Source: Episyrphus balteatus (lineage: Eukaryota; Arthropoda; Insecta; Diptera; Syrphidae). From it: a DNA stretch of 64,000 nucleotides. The translations under genes were made by a program, and so were the position numbers. The stretch is from assembly GCF_945859705.1 (NCBI RefSeq), contig NC_079135.1, forward strand, positions 28,879,679 to 28,943,678, in the 5' to 3' direction. Of this stretch, positions 13,201 through 25,586 are shown one piece after another (position 1 is the first letter of the stretch; the number at the start of each line of letters is the position of its first letter). The notes under the pieces are model-generated. The model was not told where the DNA came from. It was given only the letters and a program-made list of their open reading frames with translations, and ran no database searches.

Positions 13201-13779
13201 ACACCTTTTCAATTTTAAATGTCAAAATGTTTCAAATGTCAAATGTCTTCAATGAAGACTCTTCATTGTCGTTTTTTCTGTAATTCCCTACCGGTTATTG
13301 ATTTCACAGTTTTGTTTATTTTTTTAATTAGACGTTCCCAAAACAAAAACAAAAAATTAAAGCTTAACACTATAGGTCTGGTTAATGAAAAAAATCTAGG
13401 ACAGAACAGATCAGAGCAGCACAAGTTTGTAAACACTGTCAGAACAATAAAGAACAGAAAATTTGAACTTCATATTTGACATAATTGACAGTTGTCTATA
13501 TCAGTTTTAAGTTCAAAAATCATTTTTTAAAATGATTTTTTTAATATTCCCATAACTTTTTTTTTTGTTGTTATTACCTAATTCTTAAGAAATTCACTTT
13601 TTAAAATCTTGGTTTCTCTTATTTTTTTCACAATCAAACAAACAGCTGACAATTGACACTTTTCACTCACTTGCTCTACCCCAAAAGTAGGAGCAGAAAA
13701 ACTTGAACTTTTTTGTCCTAAAAATATTCTTGAAACATAAAATGACAGATTGTAGAACAGTTCGTTTTTTTTTTTTTTT
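10239..13779. other. Non-coding, no gene seen
   Basis: Unique AT-rich DNA with scattered (TTG)n and poly-T/poly-A tracts (about 12290-12335, 12537-12550, 12646-12661). Weak palindromes are present (AAAATCATTTTTTAAAATGATTTTT near 13516). No splice-bounded exon was recognised. Confidence 0.5.
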
Positions 13780-14586
13780 TTGTTAAACAGTGTATTGAAA
13801 TGTAAAATTCTGTAATTTTTCAATAAAACAAAGAAGCAAAAAAACTAAATAAAATCAAAAATTTGGCAGATATGTACGTTTCAAGTTATTTTATTTTCGC
13901 TCTATAATAACATAAACATTATTTCAAATACCTTTCGTGCTGATTTTTGGTGAATTATTTCTCAAACGTCGAATTTCACGATTTTGACTTTTAAACGTCC
14001 ATATCTCGAGTTGCATATTTCTTACATTTTTTGTTTGTATGTGTCACTTTTATATTAACAATATCTTTCGATTCCTGTTTCAAATAGCTTTTTGACCTTT
14101 TTCAAAATTCACCTCACTTTACAATACTAAAATTTCAAATTTCTAAAAAAAACTTTAAATTCAAATTTTTACTTAAAAAAAAAATCACTCCGCAAAAATG
14201 GTAAGCTAAATTGAAAATTTGGCAGATACCTGTCAAATTTTTTTACTTAAGCTTTCTAATACCATTAAAACTATTTCAAAATTCTTTTATTCTAATTTTT
14301 GGTGAATTATTTCTCAAACGTCAAATTTTTATTTTTTTAACTTTAAAAAGTCCATAACGCGAGTTGTGGATTTTTGACATTTTTTATTTGTATGTGTGAC
14401 TTTCTTATATTTCTAATCAAAAAAATTCAAAAAATGAACTTTAAGGCTTGGCAACCCTATGCCTTGAGAGGATATCGCTAGGCAACCCATGCGCAAACTT
14501 GTTCTTTAGACACTAACTTTCAGAAAATATAAATCTCAGCTGGTATAACGATGAGGGTAGGTCGTCGTATGCGGGATCTTCTACTA
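13780..14586. mobile_element. Two right-arm copies of the TAGTA-ended inverted-repeat family
   Basis: Sequence from about 13850 (AATTTGGCAGATATGTACG) matches 39230-39560 of the CDO-interrupting element. A second, complete arm runs from about 14205 to 14586 through GGCAACCCTATGCCTTGA, GCTAGGCAACCCATG, GGTATAACGATGAGGGTAG and the terminus GGGATCTTCTACTA. No matching left terminus was found, so the copy is 5'-truncated or a solo tandem arm. Confidence 0.7.
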
Positions 14587-15033
14587 TAATGTTTGTAGAA
14601 AATCTACAACTGTCCAAATTTCTATGATGTTTATATTAATTGCGAAAACTTGACAGTCCCCCAAGTAACAATTAAGCTTTCATATGGGTCAATGCAAGCT
14701 ATTTTTTGGCTTGCATTAGAAGAAGGACAGGTCTTATACAAATCATTTTGGCGCATTTTACCGAAATTGCATAGGAGATTCCTTCACAGGTAATCCACAA
14801 GCTAATAGCTTGTGACAAACAGCTTAGTAATGGCCTTACGGAGGTGTTCCTGCAGAGGGTTTATCTAATGCACAAACCGGATTACTTGCGTAGGATGTTA
14901 TAATAAGGCCTTATAGAAGTTGTTATAACATGTTGAATTTATGCATACAAAAAAAGAATTAATTGAATTTTATTTCATTATTTTTGTTTTCTTTTGATTT
15001 TTTCTATTTTGCATTTTGCATTTTCTACTTTTT

Positions 15034-15180
15034 GTTTTATTTTATTTTATTTTATTTTATTTTATTTTATTTTATTTTATTTTATTTTATTTTATTTTAT
15101 TTTATTTTATTTTATTTTATTTTATTTTATTTTATTTTATTTTATTTTATTTTATTTTATTTTATTTTATTTTATTTATT
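15034..15180. repeat. (TTTTA)n microsatellite
   Basis: About 29 near-perfect copies of a TTTTA pentamer. It produces open frames of repeated Phe-Ile-Leu-Phe-Tyr that are not coding. Confidence 0.95.
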
Positions 15181-15283
15181 TTGATTTTTTTTTCCGTTTT
15201 TGGAAATTCCACTGCTTTTTCTGTTGTTCTGAAATGATGAGAATATTATTTTAATTGAAAAAGAACACATTTTTTATTTTCAC

Positions 15284-15345
15284 ATGGCCCGACCACGAAT
15301 TGATCCCACGTACCTCTGCACCTTACCAGTAGACCATGCTCGAAT
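15284..15345 (-). repeat. tRNA-like SINE relic
   Basis: On the minus strand the sequence reads CGAGCATGGTCTACTGGTAA, like a tRNA D-arm/A-box. It is followed about 20 bp later by GTGGGATCAATTCGTGGTC and GGGCCA, like a T-arm/B-box and acceptor strand. The anticodon arm cannot fold as a normal tRNA, so this is read as a SINE head or tRNA pseudogene, not a functional tRNA. Confidence 0.4.
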
Positions 15346-15422
15346 ATTAAAGATGAGTGGAAAATACGGAGCTAATTGAAACCTCACATTGAAATGCAAT
15401 GTTTTTTTTCTAATGTGTTACA

Positions 15423-15513
15423 AACATTGCATATCTCCAGGATAAAAACTTTGCATACTTACAGGTGAAAAACATTGCATACTTACAAGATGAAAACATT
15501 ATATACTTACAAG
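15423..15513. repeat. 24-bp minisatellite, about 4 copies
   Basis: Degenerate units of AAACATTGCATACTTACAAG with GATGA spacers. The later copies are the best matched. Confidence 0.7.
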
Positions 15514-15780
15514 AACCTCTTGGAACAGGTCTTATACACGCCTTCTGTCACTTGAAAATACAAGGCTTCTTTAAAAGAACGGTTCAAATAGGTCTTATAA
15601 AGGTCTTCTTTAACTGATATTTACAAGGCTTCTTCTAAACACTTCTAGGTAGCCTTAAGGAGACCTCCTTTTTTTCCAAAATGGTTGACTTGCGTAAGTA
15701 AGCCTTATACTAAACTCTAAACGTATACAAATTATAGCTTGTCGAATCGAAAAAAAATGGACCTTATGTTACTTGGGCCC

Positions 15781-18545
15781 TTTACAAGGATTTAAATAAG
15801 TCATGGACTTAAAAGTGAAATTAATATTTGAACGAATTTTTATTTGTATAGCTAGCTGGAATAAAGAAAAGTAAGGAAAAGGTCCCGATCGATTTTTAAA
15901 TTTATCTTAAATAAAAAAAAAGAATTTTAGTTTGTCACTTTCTCTTATAAAATACATATTATGATATTATTTCACATAATATAATTAAATTTCAACTTAG
16001 GAAGAATTGGTTATCAATACATACATAAACTCAGCCTTGAACAGTGTAAAATGCTCCCAAATGTTTCATTCACATTATTATTACATTCGAACCCAATTCT
16101 GTTTCACATGTACGTTTTCATAATTCCCCCCAGTGTTCAATTGAATCAAATAACTTCTTACCCCACTTAAAGTTTTTTCTCCATTATTTTAGACGACCTC
16201 TCCTGGCAAACTTTTGAAGCAATATTTTTTTATTGCACTCATTAATTTCGCTCGACTTAATTGAAAAGAGACGACCGACACGACGCGACGGGTGGACGCC
16301 CAACAATGGAGATGGAAAAACGAACGGAACGGACGTGAACGATGAACGTACGTGTAATTGAAAAATGTGACGTTGCACAAAATTTAATAAGAAAACCGCA
16401 CCCATTGCTTGCTACTATATTCCAAGTGCTGCTGCGACTTCCACCTGATGACCAGAATCCACACCGCACCATTAATATAATGCTTTGCAGGTGACAATCT
16501 TCTATTGGTAGGGAAGGTTAGGTATAGAGAGCATCATGCATGAATGAGAGTCAATTTATTTTTGTTCAGCAAAGAAGATGCTGTTCCCTGTGGGGGAGGT
16601 CATTCTTTTCAACGTCTTTTTTTAAGCAAGTTTTCTTTCCCCATCATGGCTATATAGCAATTGAAACTACCTCCAGGAGCTCAGTTGCTTGAAAATTGAA
16701 ACCATTCAGAAAGTGTTCGTTTATACCAATAAATACGCACTCGATAAATTCTTTTCCTTTCTTCAATCAAGGAAAAGTCCTCCTTTTTCTCACAAGCTTA
16801 AAGTCACAGCCTATTGGTGAGTTCATTGTGTGTTTCGTACGTGATCTGTATGACAAAAGTATTAAATATTTTTGTCCGCTTTATTGCACTCACACAACTG
16901 CTTTAAGGTTAACAACACAAAAGAATATAGACGAAACTTTGTGTCACATGGTCCTTAGTCCTTTAGTATTATATAGTACTTTCCTTTCAATCAACTTGCC
17001 TCTTGAATTCAACTTAAACTTTTGCCACAAACAAACGAAGCAGCAAAAAGGGAAACCACATAAAGGAAAACCGTATAGACGAAATAGAAAATAATGAAAA
17101 AAAAAAAAAAGAAAATCAAGCGAAAATTACTAGAATACCAAACCAAGTAAAAGAAGACTGATGTGAATAAAAGACCATTTTTTTGGTCCCTCTCCCATCG
17201 TCGTCGTCATGTACAATTGCCAGTTAGTTTGGCTTTTCAGAATGTTGGTGGTATATATCCTCGTCACCGCTGCTGCTGTCGCCATTGGCATATAAAGTCT
17301 CTCTAACAGCAGGACACTTGACCATTTGCACCACAAAATGTCTGAAAACCAAGGATTTCTCAAAAAGCATCTAAAAATATCTGTCTCTGTGTGTTTGTGT
17401 TGTGCAAGTTGTTGTTTTGCTTTTGTTTGGGAGGAATTTTTTTTTTCTTTTCGACAAATGTTTGCTTTGTAATGTTTTCATATTGTGGCCAATGAAGTTA
17501 TGAGACTCAGTTGCAGCAACGAAATAAGTGTATTATAATGCTCACGGGAAGATACAATTTGAACCGAAGATGACGCAGATTTGAAATAAATTTAATTTCA
17601 ATGACTTTGGCCCATTATTACATAATGTAAGCTTGAATAAAGTTATAATAAAGTGGTTAATGGCTCAGCTTAAGATAGTTTTATTTCCTTTATATTAATG
17701 AAATGCAAACAAGTTACGAGTGTTTTCTGATGAAAAGATGTACTGAACGGATATTAACCATACAACATCTTCGATCTTCGAAGTTTCGAAAAATACTCAA
17801 AAACGGCTATAATGATTTTTGAAAAAAAGGGTCATACCGTAATTTTTTAAATGATAATCAAAAAGACGATAATTGTCTCACAGTTTAAAAATCTTTAAAG
17901 CTTATTGAAATCATATGCCTGATTCAAAATTTCGTAGACATATTAAATAATCTGTCTACGTCACCTCTTAATCGGGTGGGCGAGGTTCACCTCCTGAAAT
18001 TGGAATTGTTTTCTTTCTTTTTTTGTGTAGGTCAATAAATAAACGATAGCTAAATAGGTCTAGTTTTCGGAGAATTTGAATTATGATTTTAGGTGGGAAA
18101 GAAAAATCGAACTCGATATGTCAGCTTAAACTACTCTACTTAAAATAGAGGAATTTGAATAGCTTAATTTTTTTCAAAAATGGGTCTAATAATTTTAATC
18201 AAAATATTTGTGTGGACTGTGGCAAATACCGTCCTACTCTTGAAACAAAAAAAAAATTATTTTTGAACCTATATAAACGGTACTTGTAATAGAATTGCTT
18301 TATTAATTTCTGGTGAACGAATCAACCGATTTATACTACAACTTTTATACAAAACCGTTTTAGTAGTCACAAAATTAAAAATAAGTAAAATTTTCAAAAA
18401 AAAAAGTTTTTCTTTTGAAAACGCAAACGGTTCGAAGAAATTTTTTTAAATGTGTCGATTAATTATTTCCCTTGAATGGAATTCTTAATTTGTTATTTTA
18501 TTAATTTATTTTCAAAATTTTTATCAATCAAAAATACATTCATTA
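15781..18545. other. Non-coding, no gene seen
   Basis: AT-rich unique sequence. The 132-codon frame at 16696-17094 has no recognisable domain, no codon-bias signal that I can see, and ends in a low-complexity Lys/Gly stretch. It is treated as chance. Confidence 0.5.
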
Positions 18546-19048
18546 ATGTCGTTTTCGATTGGAATCACTCAAGGATTCACTCATTCTGAAATCCAATAAA
18601 ACAATTTGAATTGCTTCCACTCAATTCTATTTTTTTTTTGTGTTTGTGTTTGTTTTTCTGTGAAATTTAAAATGTCAAATATGGCATAAGACTTGAAGAA
18701 TAATTAATATGTGAAGAAAATAGTACCTAATATTCAACAAATTAATCGGGAATTCGTTTTGCAAAATATTTTAAAAGCTTAATTTATTTGTTTGAAAATA
18801 AATAAACAAATTAATTTCAGAAAACGAAAAAAATTTGAATGAAAAATAATAATAAACAATGATTGAGTGTATATTTGACATGTGAGTATTCATGTATTAG
18901 TGCTTCTTGATTTGATTCTGATTTGAAATCAAGAAGAGAATTTCTCTTCTGAGAAGCGTTCTGGCTGTCATTTTCATGCCAATAAAACGGATTCAGAAGT
19001 CTTCTGAATGATTCCGGACGCTTCCGGAGAGCCAATCGAAAACGACAT
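18546..19048. mobile_element. 503-bp TIR element (ATGTCGTTTTCGATTGG family), copy 1
   Basis: The terminus ATGTCGTTTTCGATTGG (18546-18562) is perfectly inverted at 19032-19048. The right half contains GTGCTTCTTGATT, GAAGAGAATTTCTCTTCT (a palindrome) and CCAATAAAACG. All of these recur in copy 2 at 45114-45409. No coding capacity. Confidence 0.75.
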
Positions 19049-22000
19049 AAGAAACAATTTGAAAAATGTTTGTTTCCAAAAATTTAATTAAATGGCATCC
19101 TTAGTTTAAGGATTAAAACCATTCAAATAAAGTTACTATTATTTCAGTAAAATATATGACATTTATGATTTTTACTGTTTTTTTTTTTTAACTTATTTTT
19201 AAAATAATTTTTACATGAAACAAACTTCGTTTTATTTATTTATTTTTTTTTTTTTTTAATTTTTTCTAAATAAGTTAAATTAAATTTTAATGTTAAGGCG
19301 AAAAGTTTTTGTTTGCGAAGTATTTGCGATATTACTTGATGTAAAAGCTTGAAAGATATATGTCAAGCGTCAGAAACTGAAAGCTCATTTTTCGCGTAGG
19401 AATCACAATGTGAAAATAACACTAAAAATCATACAAGGGTTGGAAATGTTTATGGTATTCCGCGGACATCAAATATTTGTTCGGTAAAAGAGATATTTTT
19501 CTCAACCAACAAAAATTTGTTTAAAAAAGGTTCCACATACGCCACAGTGACCGTATACGATTAAATTTGATAAAAATTCTGTTGCAAAAAAAAAGAAACC
19601 AGTTGGACTTTCTCAAGTGTTCTCTTCTTTGACTGCTGTGCATAATATTGCTTGAAATATTGTTTTATATCAGACAGGATTGCGCCATTTTAACTATCTG
19701 AGCCTTAAACTCTATTTATTTAAACAAGGTTTTAAACCCATTAAGGTGATAGAATTGGATTTAAACACGTTGAGAGGGTCAATAATATATATACATTTTT
19801 TTTTTACTATTCGATTAAACAGTTATTATAGCTTTCTATCTAAAAAGTAAAGCCCTCAAGATAATTCAAATATGTGCACTTATAATCTCTTTTTCAAAAA
19901 ATTTCAAATACTCTAAGAACTCTTACAAAAAAAAATATTTTTTGTTTTCAAGTTAAGAAAGCTTCTAGTGTTTTTTTTTTGGTCCTCCTTAACTGACTAT
20001 TCCTTCGAAAACAATGATATCATACTTAACGTTTATTCTTCCTTTCAAACCACTTGAAACATTTTTCATTCTCACTTCTCCATTCTAGACGACCCAAATA
20101 AAGCTGGAAAAACTTTATGATCACTTCTGAAGGATTACACAATCGAAAATCACTTAAGCCTCCCCCATATTGTCGTCATAGTGTCACCATCATCCCCCCC
20201 ATCACCCTCCCCATCATCATCAATAGCTCCTCACTTAAATGCACCTTTATCTTTAACGTTCCTTTTTATTTCATTTTTTATCCTCTTGTATAATAACTAA
20301 GATAAATATTTTTCCTTTGATTCCGCATATACTTCTCCTTCGGTTGCAGTTTGAAAATAAGATTAAAGGAGTCTCTCTTCAACTCGACACAAATAGAAGA
20401 ATGACAAAAAAAAAATAAATAAAAAAAAACTTAAGATTCAAAGAAAGTCTATCGCATTAAACATCGAGGACAGAAGGACTATCATCCTTTTAACCCAGTC
20501 CAAGCCACCATGAATTCACAATCCCATCTTATTTAAGACAAAATATATATAATATCTATGCTGCTTGTGTCAACATCACACAGCAGGAGAACAGTAGACA
20601 AACAGAAAAAGAAGAAAAAAAAAATACAAGTAAAACTCAACACAAACAGAGAGAGAAAAGATGAAAAATCAGGAAATCTCTCCAAGATAATAAGTCTTCA
20701 GGATGCAAATGTTAGAGCGCACCTAAGTGAGGTACACTATACTTAGCATGGCAAACCAAAAAACGAATAAGAAGACTTCACGACTTATCATAATGACTAT
20801 ACAAAAAAAAAATTAAAAAAGGAAAAAAATCATATCCCATTTTCCTGGTGTGTCCTTTGGTCCCTTGCACCTTTTTTTAGACCCCCGACCTACGACTATT
20901 TAAGTGATGCGTCAGAGAACTAAAAACGCCCTCATTTTCTAAACCAACTCCAGAAAGCCAGGACAATCCAGGATGTTCGCGTAAATGAGGTCGTAGAAAA
21001 GGTGATTTCTTCTTGGAACTTCCACTTTTATTATTTTTTTTTTTTAAGGTCTTCCGCTTGCTCTGCGCGCTTCTACAGTCTTGGTATGCGTTGATGATAT
21101 TCATTTTCCAACCAAAACATTTCTCAAAGGACGACTTGGAGTGTCTCTACCAGTGTCTCTATCACTGTGCACAAGGAACGAACGGGGGTCGCGCCAACAT
21201 TAAAATGCATAAAAGGATGAAGTCTTCCGGGGTTAACCACTATACGTTTCGTCATTATATGATGTGGTTGCCGAGGATAGAGATGAGTCCCAAGCAAGAG
21301 CAACTAACATAGAAATGGAAAAGATTTCCTGTTGTACAACAATCCACACACAAAACACTCATACAAAATACATACATTTATATATGCAGATATCCTGGAT
21401 GATGTTGTAGGATTATTTTCATAGAAAAGTTTAACCTGCGGGTCCACTATATGTATCCTATTCGTCGTTCATTCACTTTTTAAAGGATTTCTTTTTTTAT
21501 CTGTTTGTTTTTTTTTTTTCTTTTTTTTTGTATTTAACAATGTTATCCTTGTAAATTTAGCACAAAAGGGATGCTACGCCTTGATAAGGATTAATTTTTA
21601 CATCCAATGGACTTTGTACAACGGAGAGAGAGAGAGAGGTCGGTTTAACAGCGTGGCAGAGAGAAGGATATTGCCTAACCGCGAGAATGGACACCAAGCT
21701 GTCTTATTTTTTTTTTCTCTAAGTTCATTCATCCTTTCCTGTTTTCTATGCATATGCATCCTTTTTTATATATACATTTTGCATGGTGGTTGTTTGAAGA
21801 AAGTTAAACAAAAACTAAAAACAGAGACAGAAAAAAAAAAAAAACGAAAGGACTTGATGTTTATGAATTTTCATAGCTAAAGGATATAAGTTTTTATTTC
21901 AACAACAAAACTGGCATATGTTTTTAGTTGCTCTGAACTTTTCAGTGGTGTTTTTTTTTTTTGATTCGGTGAAATAAAAGGACTCTATAGTGATAGACCA

Positions 22001-22852
22001 TCATCAGCTGTAGGCACATAAAAAGGATAAAATAGGGAAACAATTTTTTTTTTGTGTTGCTTAAAATATTTACCTAGTCCTTTTGTGTTGAAATGCCGCT
22101 TTCATACTGTATTTTATTTGAGCGAACACACATGTGTCACCACTTTTACTTGCTATGGTTTTTTTTGTTAAACTTTATCCACACAACTACTGGCCGACCA
22201 GGCAGCAGTTGTAGTAGAGTTAATTTTTTGGATCATTCTTCGAGGCTTAGACAGATTTTGTATTTCAGTGATTTTGTTTGTTTTTTGGTGTTTTCTTTTT
22301 TAACTCAGTGGATTTGTTATTAAAAAGGAAGGTGTGTGTGGTAACTGAAAATTTATAAATCGAATTGAAATCAAACAGATGTTGTTATGGAAAATCATAC
22401 AATTTTATTTATTGAAGGCAAATAGAACAAGTTATTTTCAGGTTTAAGATAAAGATTTAAGTTTTAGCCAAAAAAACGTTTACCTAACAAAGTTATTTTG
22501 ATGTGAGTGTGACTTTGATGTGTTTTGACGCTGAAATTTAAATGCATCAGCGGAAATATAAGCATCTAGGACTTTCATATACTGATTTTCCAATAAAATG
22601 TTAAAATTAAATGTTACGTATACGCCCAAGTGACCCATTTTTGAAAATTATTTTTTTTTTTAAGTTTGTAATACCTACTTGTTTGTTTACTAGGTTTAAG
22701 ATTTCCATATGCTCCAATTGTTTTCTTTAATAAACAAATAAAAATAAAAAAAATATCATCATCTGTTAGAATTTTAATCTAAAAATAAAGAAGAACATCG
22801 ATAACATGCAAAATTCTCTTTGCTTTATTTTTTGCAATTTTTTGTAATATTG
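19049..22852. other. Non-coding; one dispersed ACGCC-CAGTG motif
   Basis: AT-rich DNA with poly-T/A tracts. 19535-19552 and 22615-22634 carry the dispersed motif described in the findings (ACATACGCCACAGTGACC; TACGTATACGCCCAAGTGAC). No exon was recognised. Confidence 0.5.
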
Positions 22853-23251
22853 AATGTAATCGCAATCGTAATTGTAACCGTGACCGTAACCATAATTGAA
22901 ATCGTAATCGTAATAAATAAATAATCGTAATCGTAATCGTAATCATAATCATAATCGTAATCGTAATCGTAATCGTTATCGTTATCGTTATTGTTATCGT
23001 AATCGTAATCGTAATCGTAATCGTAATCGTAATCGTAATCTTAATTGTAATTGAAATCGTTATAGTTATCGTTTTCACTATCATTATCCTTATCCCTATT
23101 GTAATCGTTATCGCTATCACTATAGTTATCGTCATCGCCATCTTTATCACTATCGTTATCGATATTGCTATCATTATCGTAATCACTCTAGCTATCGTTA
23201 TCATTATAGCTTTTACTATCGTTATCGTAGTAGTCACAGTCGTAATCGATT
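22853..23251. repeat. ATCGTA / ATCGTT hexanucleotide repeat
   Basis: About 65 hexamer units of (A/C)ATCGTA changing to ATCGTT and ATC(A/G)CT variants across 400 bp. It creates a 152-codon minus-strand frame of Thr-Ile repeats that is not a gene. Confidence 0.9.
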
Positions 23252-25578
23252 AGATTTTTTGGGACTTATCGACGATTTTCCCAATTTTTCCTCAAAAAAA
23301 AAAAACACCAAAAAAAAAAGCTTTCATTAGGTTTGCACGACACATATAACTTTGAATATTTTTCGTCCTCCAGAAGTGTTTTAAACTTCAAATTTTCTAT
23401 TTTCTAATAGATTCGCCTAATTGAAAAGTTCTTAAAACTACAGACTTTTTTTCTTCATTCTTTAATTTTTTTGTATAGTTTGTCCAGAATTTCAAATAAA
23501 TATTGCTTTGCTATAATTCAACATGAAATTATTTGACAGAATACTAAATTTTCTTTTAACATAGAAGATTTAAAAAAGAAGCAGAAAGACCATAAAAAAG
23601 CTACATCACCTGTCAAAAGGTTAAACGTTAGTAATTTTTTATTTCAAAAAGTTCCACCGTAGCAGATAAGAACATTGTTAACTTTAGTTAAATGACTCTG
23701 TAAGAGTTTTCAACAAAACTTGAAATCGAAATGATAACAGGCAAAAAAAACACAGACACTTTACTAAAGTTTTTCTCACCAATTTCTACTTCGGATCAGA
23801 TAACTGAAATAAGATTTTGGAAAACGAGAAACTTATACAAGTCACACGCCACGCACAACAAAATATCCAATCCTTAAAGGTTTTTTTTACCCAGATTTGA
23901 AACCTTTTCATGTATATTACATGTGTTCTGTGTATCTGTGTGTGTGTGTGTGTGAGAGGGTATAACTTTTCTTTCAAAACTGGCTTCAAAGAAAGTTTTC
24001 GAACTTCTTCGACAACACCTGATAAAGTTTTGATTTTTCTTTTCTTTTTTTTTTATTTTCTCTTCATCTTGTTTCCTTGTTATACGAAAAACTCGAAAGG
24101 TGTGGACAGAATTGAATAAAAAAAAAATAACAACAACTGTTTAAAATTTCTTCAAGTGGAAAATGTTTTACTCTCAATGTTTGTGTGTGCTCAGTCACTC
24201 ACTTCACCAGTTAACACGTGACCATCATTCTTCTTCCATTATGACATTTTCGTTTTCATCAAAATTCTTAAGTGCATTCGAATACAATCACCTGAACTTT
24301 CCTACTAACAGACATCACGAATCATGATATCAAAAAGGATATCCCACATAACTACCACATTAGACACAAGCGGAAGCTGATTATCGTCTTCCCAAGATAT
24401 GAGTATTCGATAAATAGACAGGAAATTGCTTTGGGAAAATGAGATAATTTACTCTGCTGTGCGAACGACATTGCTACTACTTGCATCATAACACGTCACA
24501 TGTCGCTGCACGAGATGTCACACAAGGTTCTCTTCTGCCCATCAAGACCATAACGTTCGTTCGTTCTCTAACAACGTTCCTCTTTGCTTCCGTATTCGAG
24601 AGAGAGAGAAGTCATTGAAATTCCTTCGTGTGTCGGTTTTGGTAACGTATACGCCCGAGTGTGTTATGCAATATTTTTGGGGAGGAGGTTAAAAAAGGAT
24701 GGAAAGGGGTTTCCTTACCGGTGTAATAGTGACAAATATTGAAATCATCTATATATGGCAACGAATGAAAAGTTACACTCTCTTCTCGTTATTGAAGAAT
24801 CCATATAGCAAACAGCTTGCAACTAATACATAACATAGAATCCTTTGAAGGAATCTATGACACTTCTTCCGAGAAGATCCTTATTCGATTCGTGTTTGTC
24901 TATTTGTGTCTATATATGGGTCGATTTTGAAAAATGCGAAAATATACATAAAATATTTGCTACATTGCGAATGAAGACGACTATGATGCGAACTGGGAAA
25001 CGAAAGACGGGAGGGAGAGAAGAGATAGAGATCCTTCACATTATTGGGTGCAAATTTCCAAATTTAATAATAATGCTGCAGGATGTGCGAAAGCGGAAAC
25101 GATATGAATGTTTGGCACATGTTTGATGTGTCAACTGTTATCTGGCATTCGCCAAACAACCTTAGCCACGATAGAGAACATGCATATATGAACCCAGTTT
25201 CTGTATATCTATACATACTTCGAGAGAGTATGGTTCGGGAATTTATATATGAAATATGATGCTGAGAGGGAAATTTAATAAAATTTATTAAAGTCATGTT
25301 GGAAAACAGTAATGGCATTTTTTGTGTGCATTTCTGTGTCCTCTTTGCTTTCAAAATTATATTTTGTGATGAAAAATGGAAGGGTTTTTTTATTAGAAGT
25401 GACTATAGATTGCTAATATTTTTTTTTTTGTAAAAAAAAGCTGTTGTGTATAGAAAAATTCGGATAATTTCGGACTTTTCGAGTACAAATACGAATCAAT
25501 CACCGTTTTCATCACTGGATATAGATTTCCTTAAAAATCACGAGTCAAATTTGTATTGTTCCTTTAAACCTTTAAACA
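23252..25578. other. Non-coding, microsatellite patches
   Basis: Includes a (TG)n tract at about 23933-23953 and an ACGCC-type dispersed motif at 24643-24661 (TAACGTATACGCCCGAGTG). No gene could be supported. Confidence 0.5.
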
Positions 25579-25586
25579 GCCACTAA

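Larger units (their letters stand above)
14657..15780. mobile_element. TIR element with CCCAAGTAACA ends and internal AGGTCTTATA repeats
   Basis: The left end CCCCCAAGTAACAATTAAG faces an inverted right end CTTATGTTACTTGGGCCC (15763-15780). Both subterminal regions carry several AGGTCTTATA / AGGCCTTATA / AAGCCTTATAC repeats. Between them sit a (TTTTA)n tract, a tRNA-like relic and a 24-bp repeat, probably later additions. A target duplication could not be fixed. Confidence 0.5.

Noticed and set aside
14963..15254. Overlapping plus-strand frames of Phe/Ile/Leu/Tyr repeats
   Set aside because: Translation of the (TTTTA)n tract.
16696..17094. 132-codon plus-strand frame
   Set aside because: No domain, no splice context, low-complexity Lys/Gly end; chance in AT-rich DNA.
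22779..23237. 152-codon minus-strand frame rich in Thr and Ile
   Set aside because: Pure translation of the ATCGTA hexanucleotide array.
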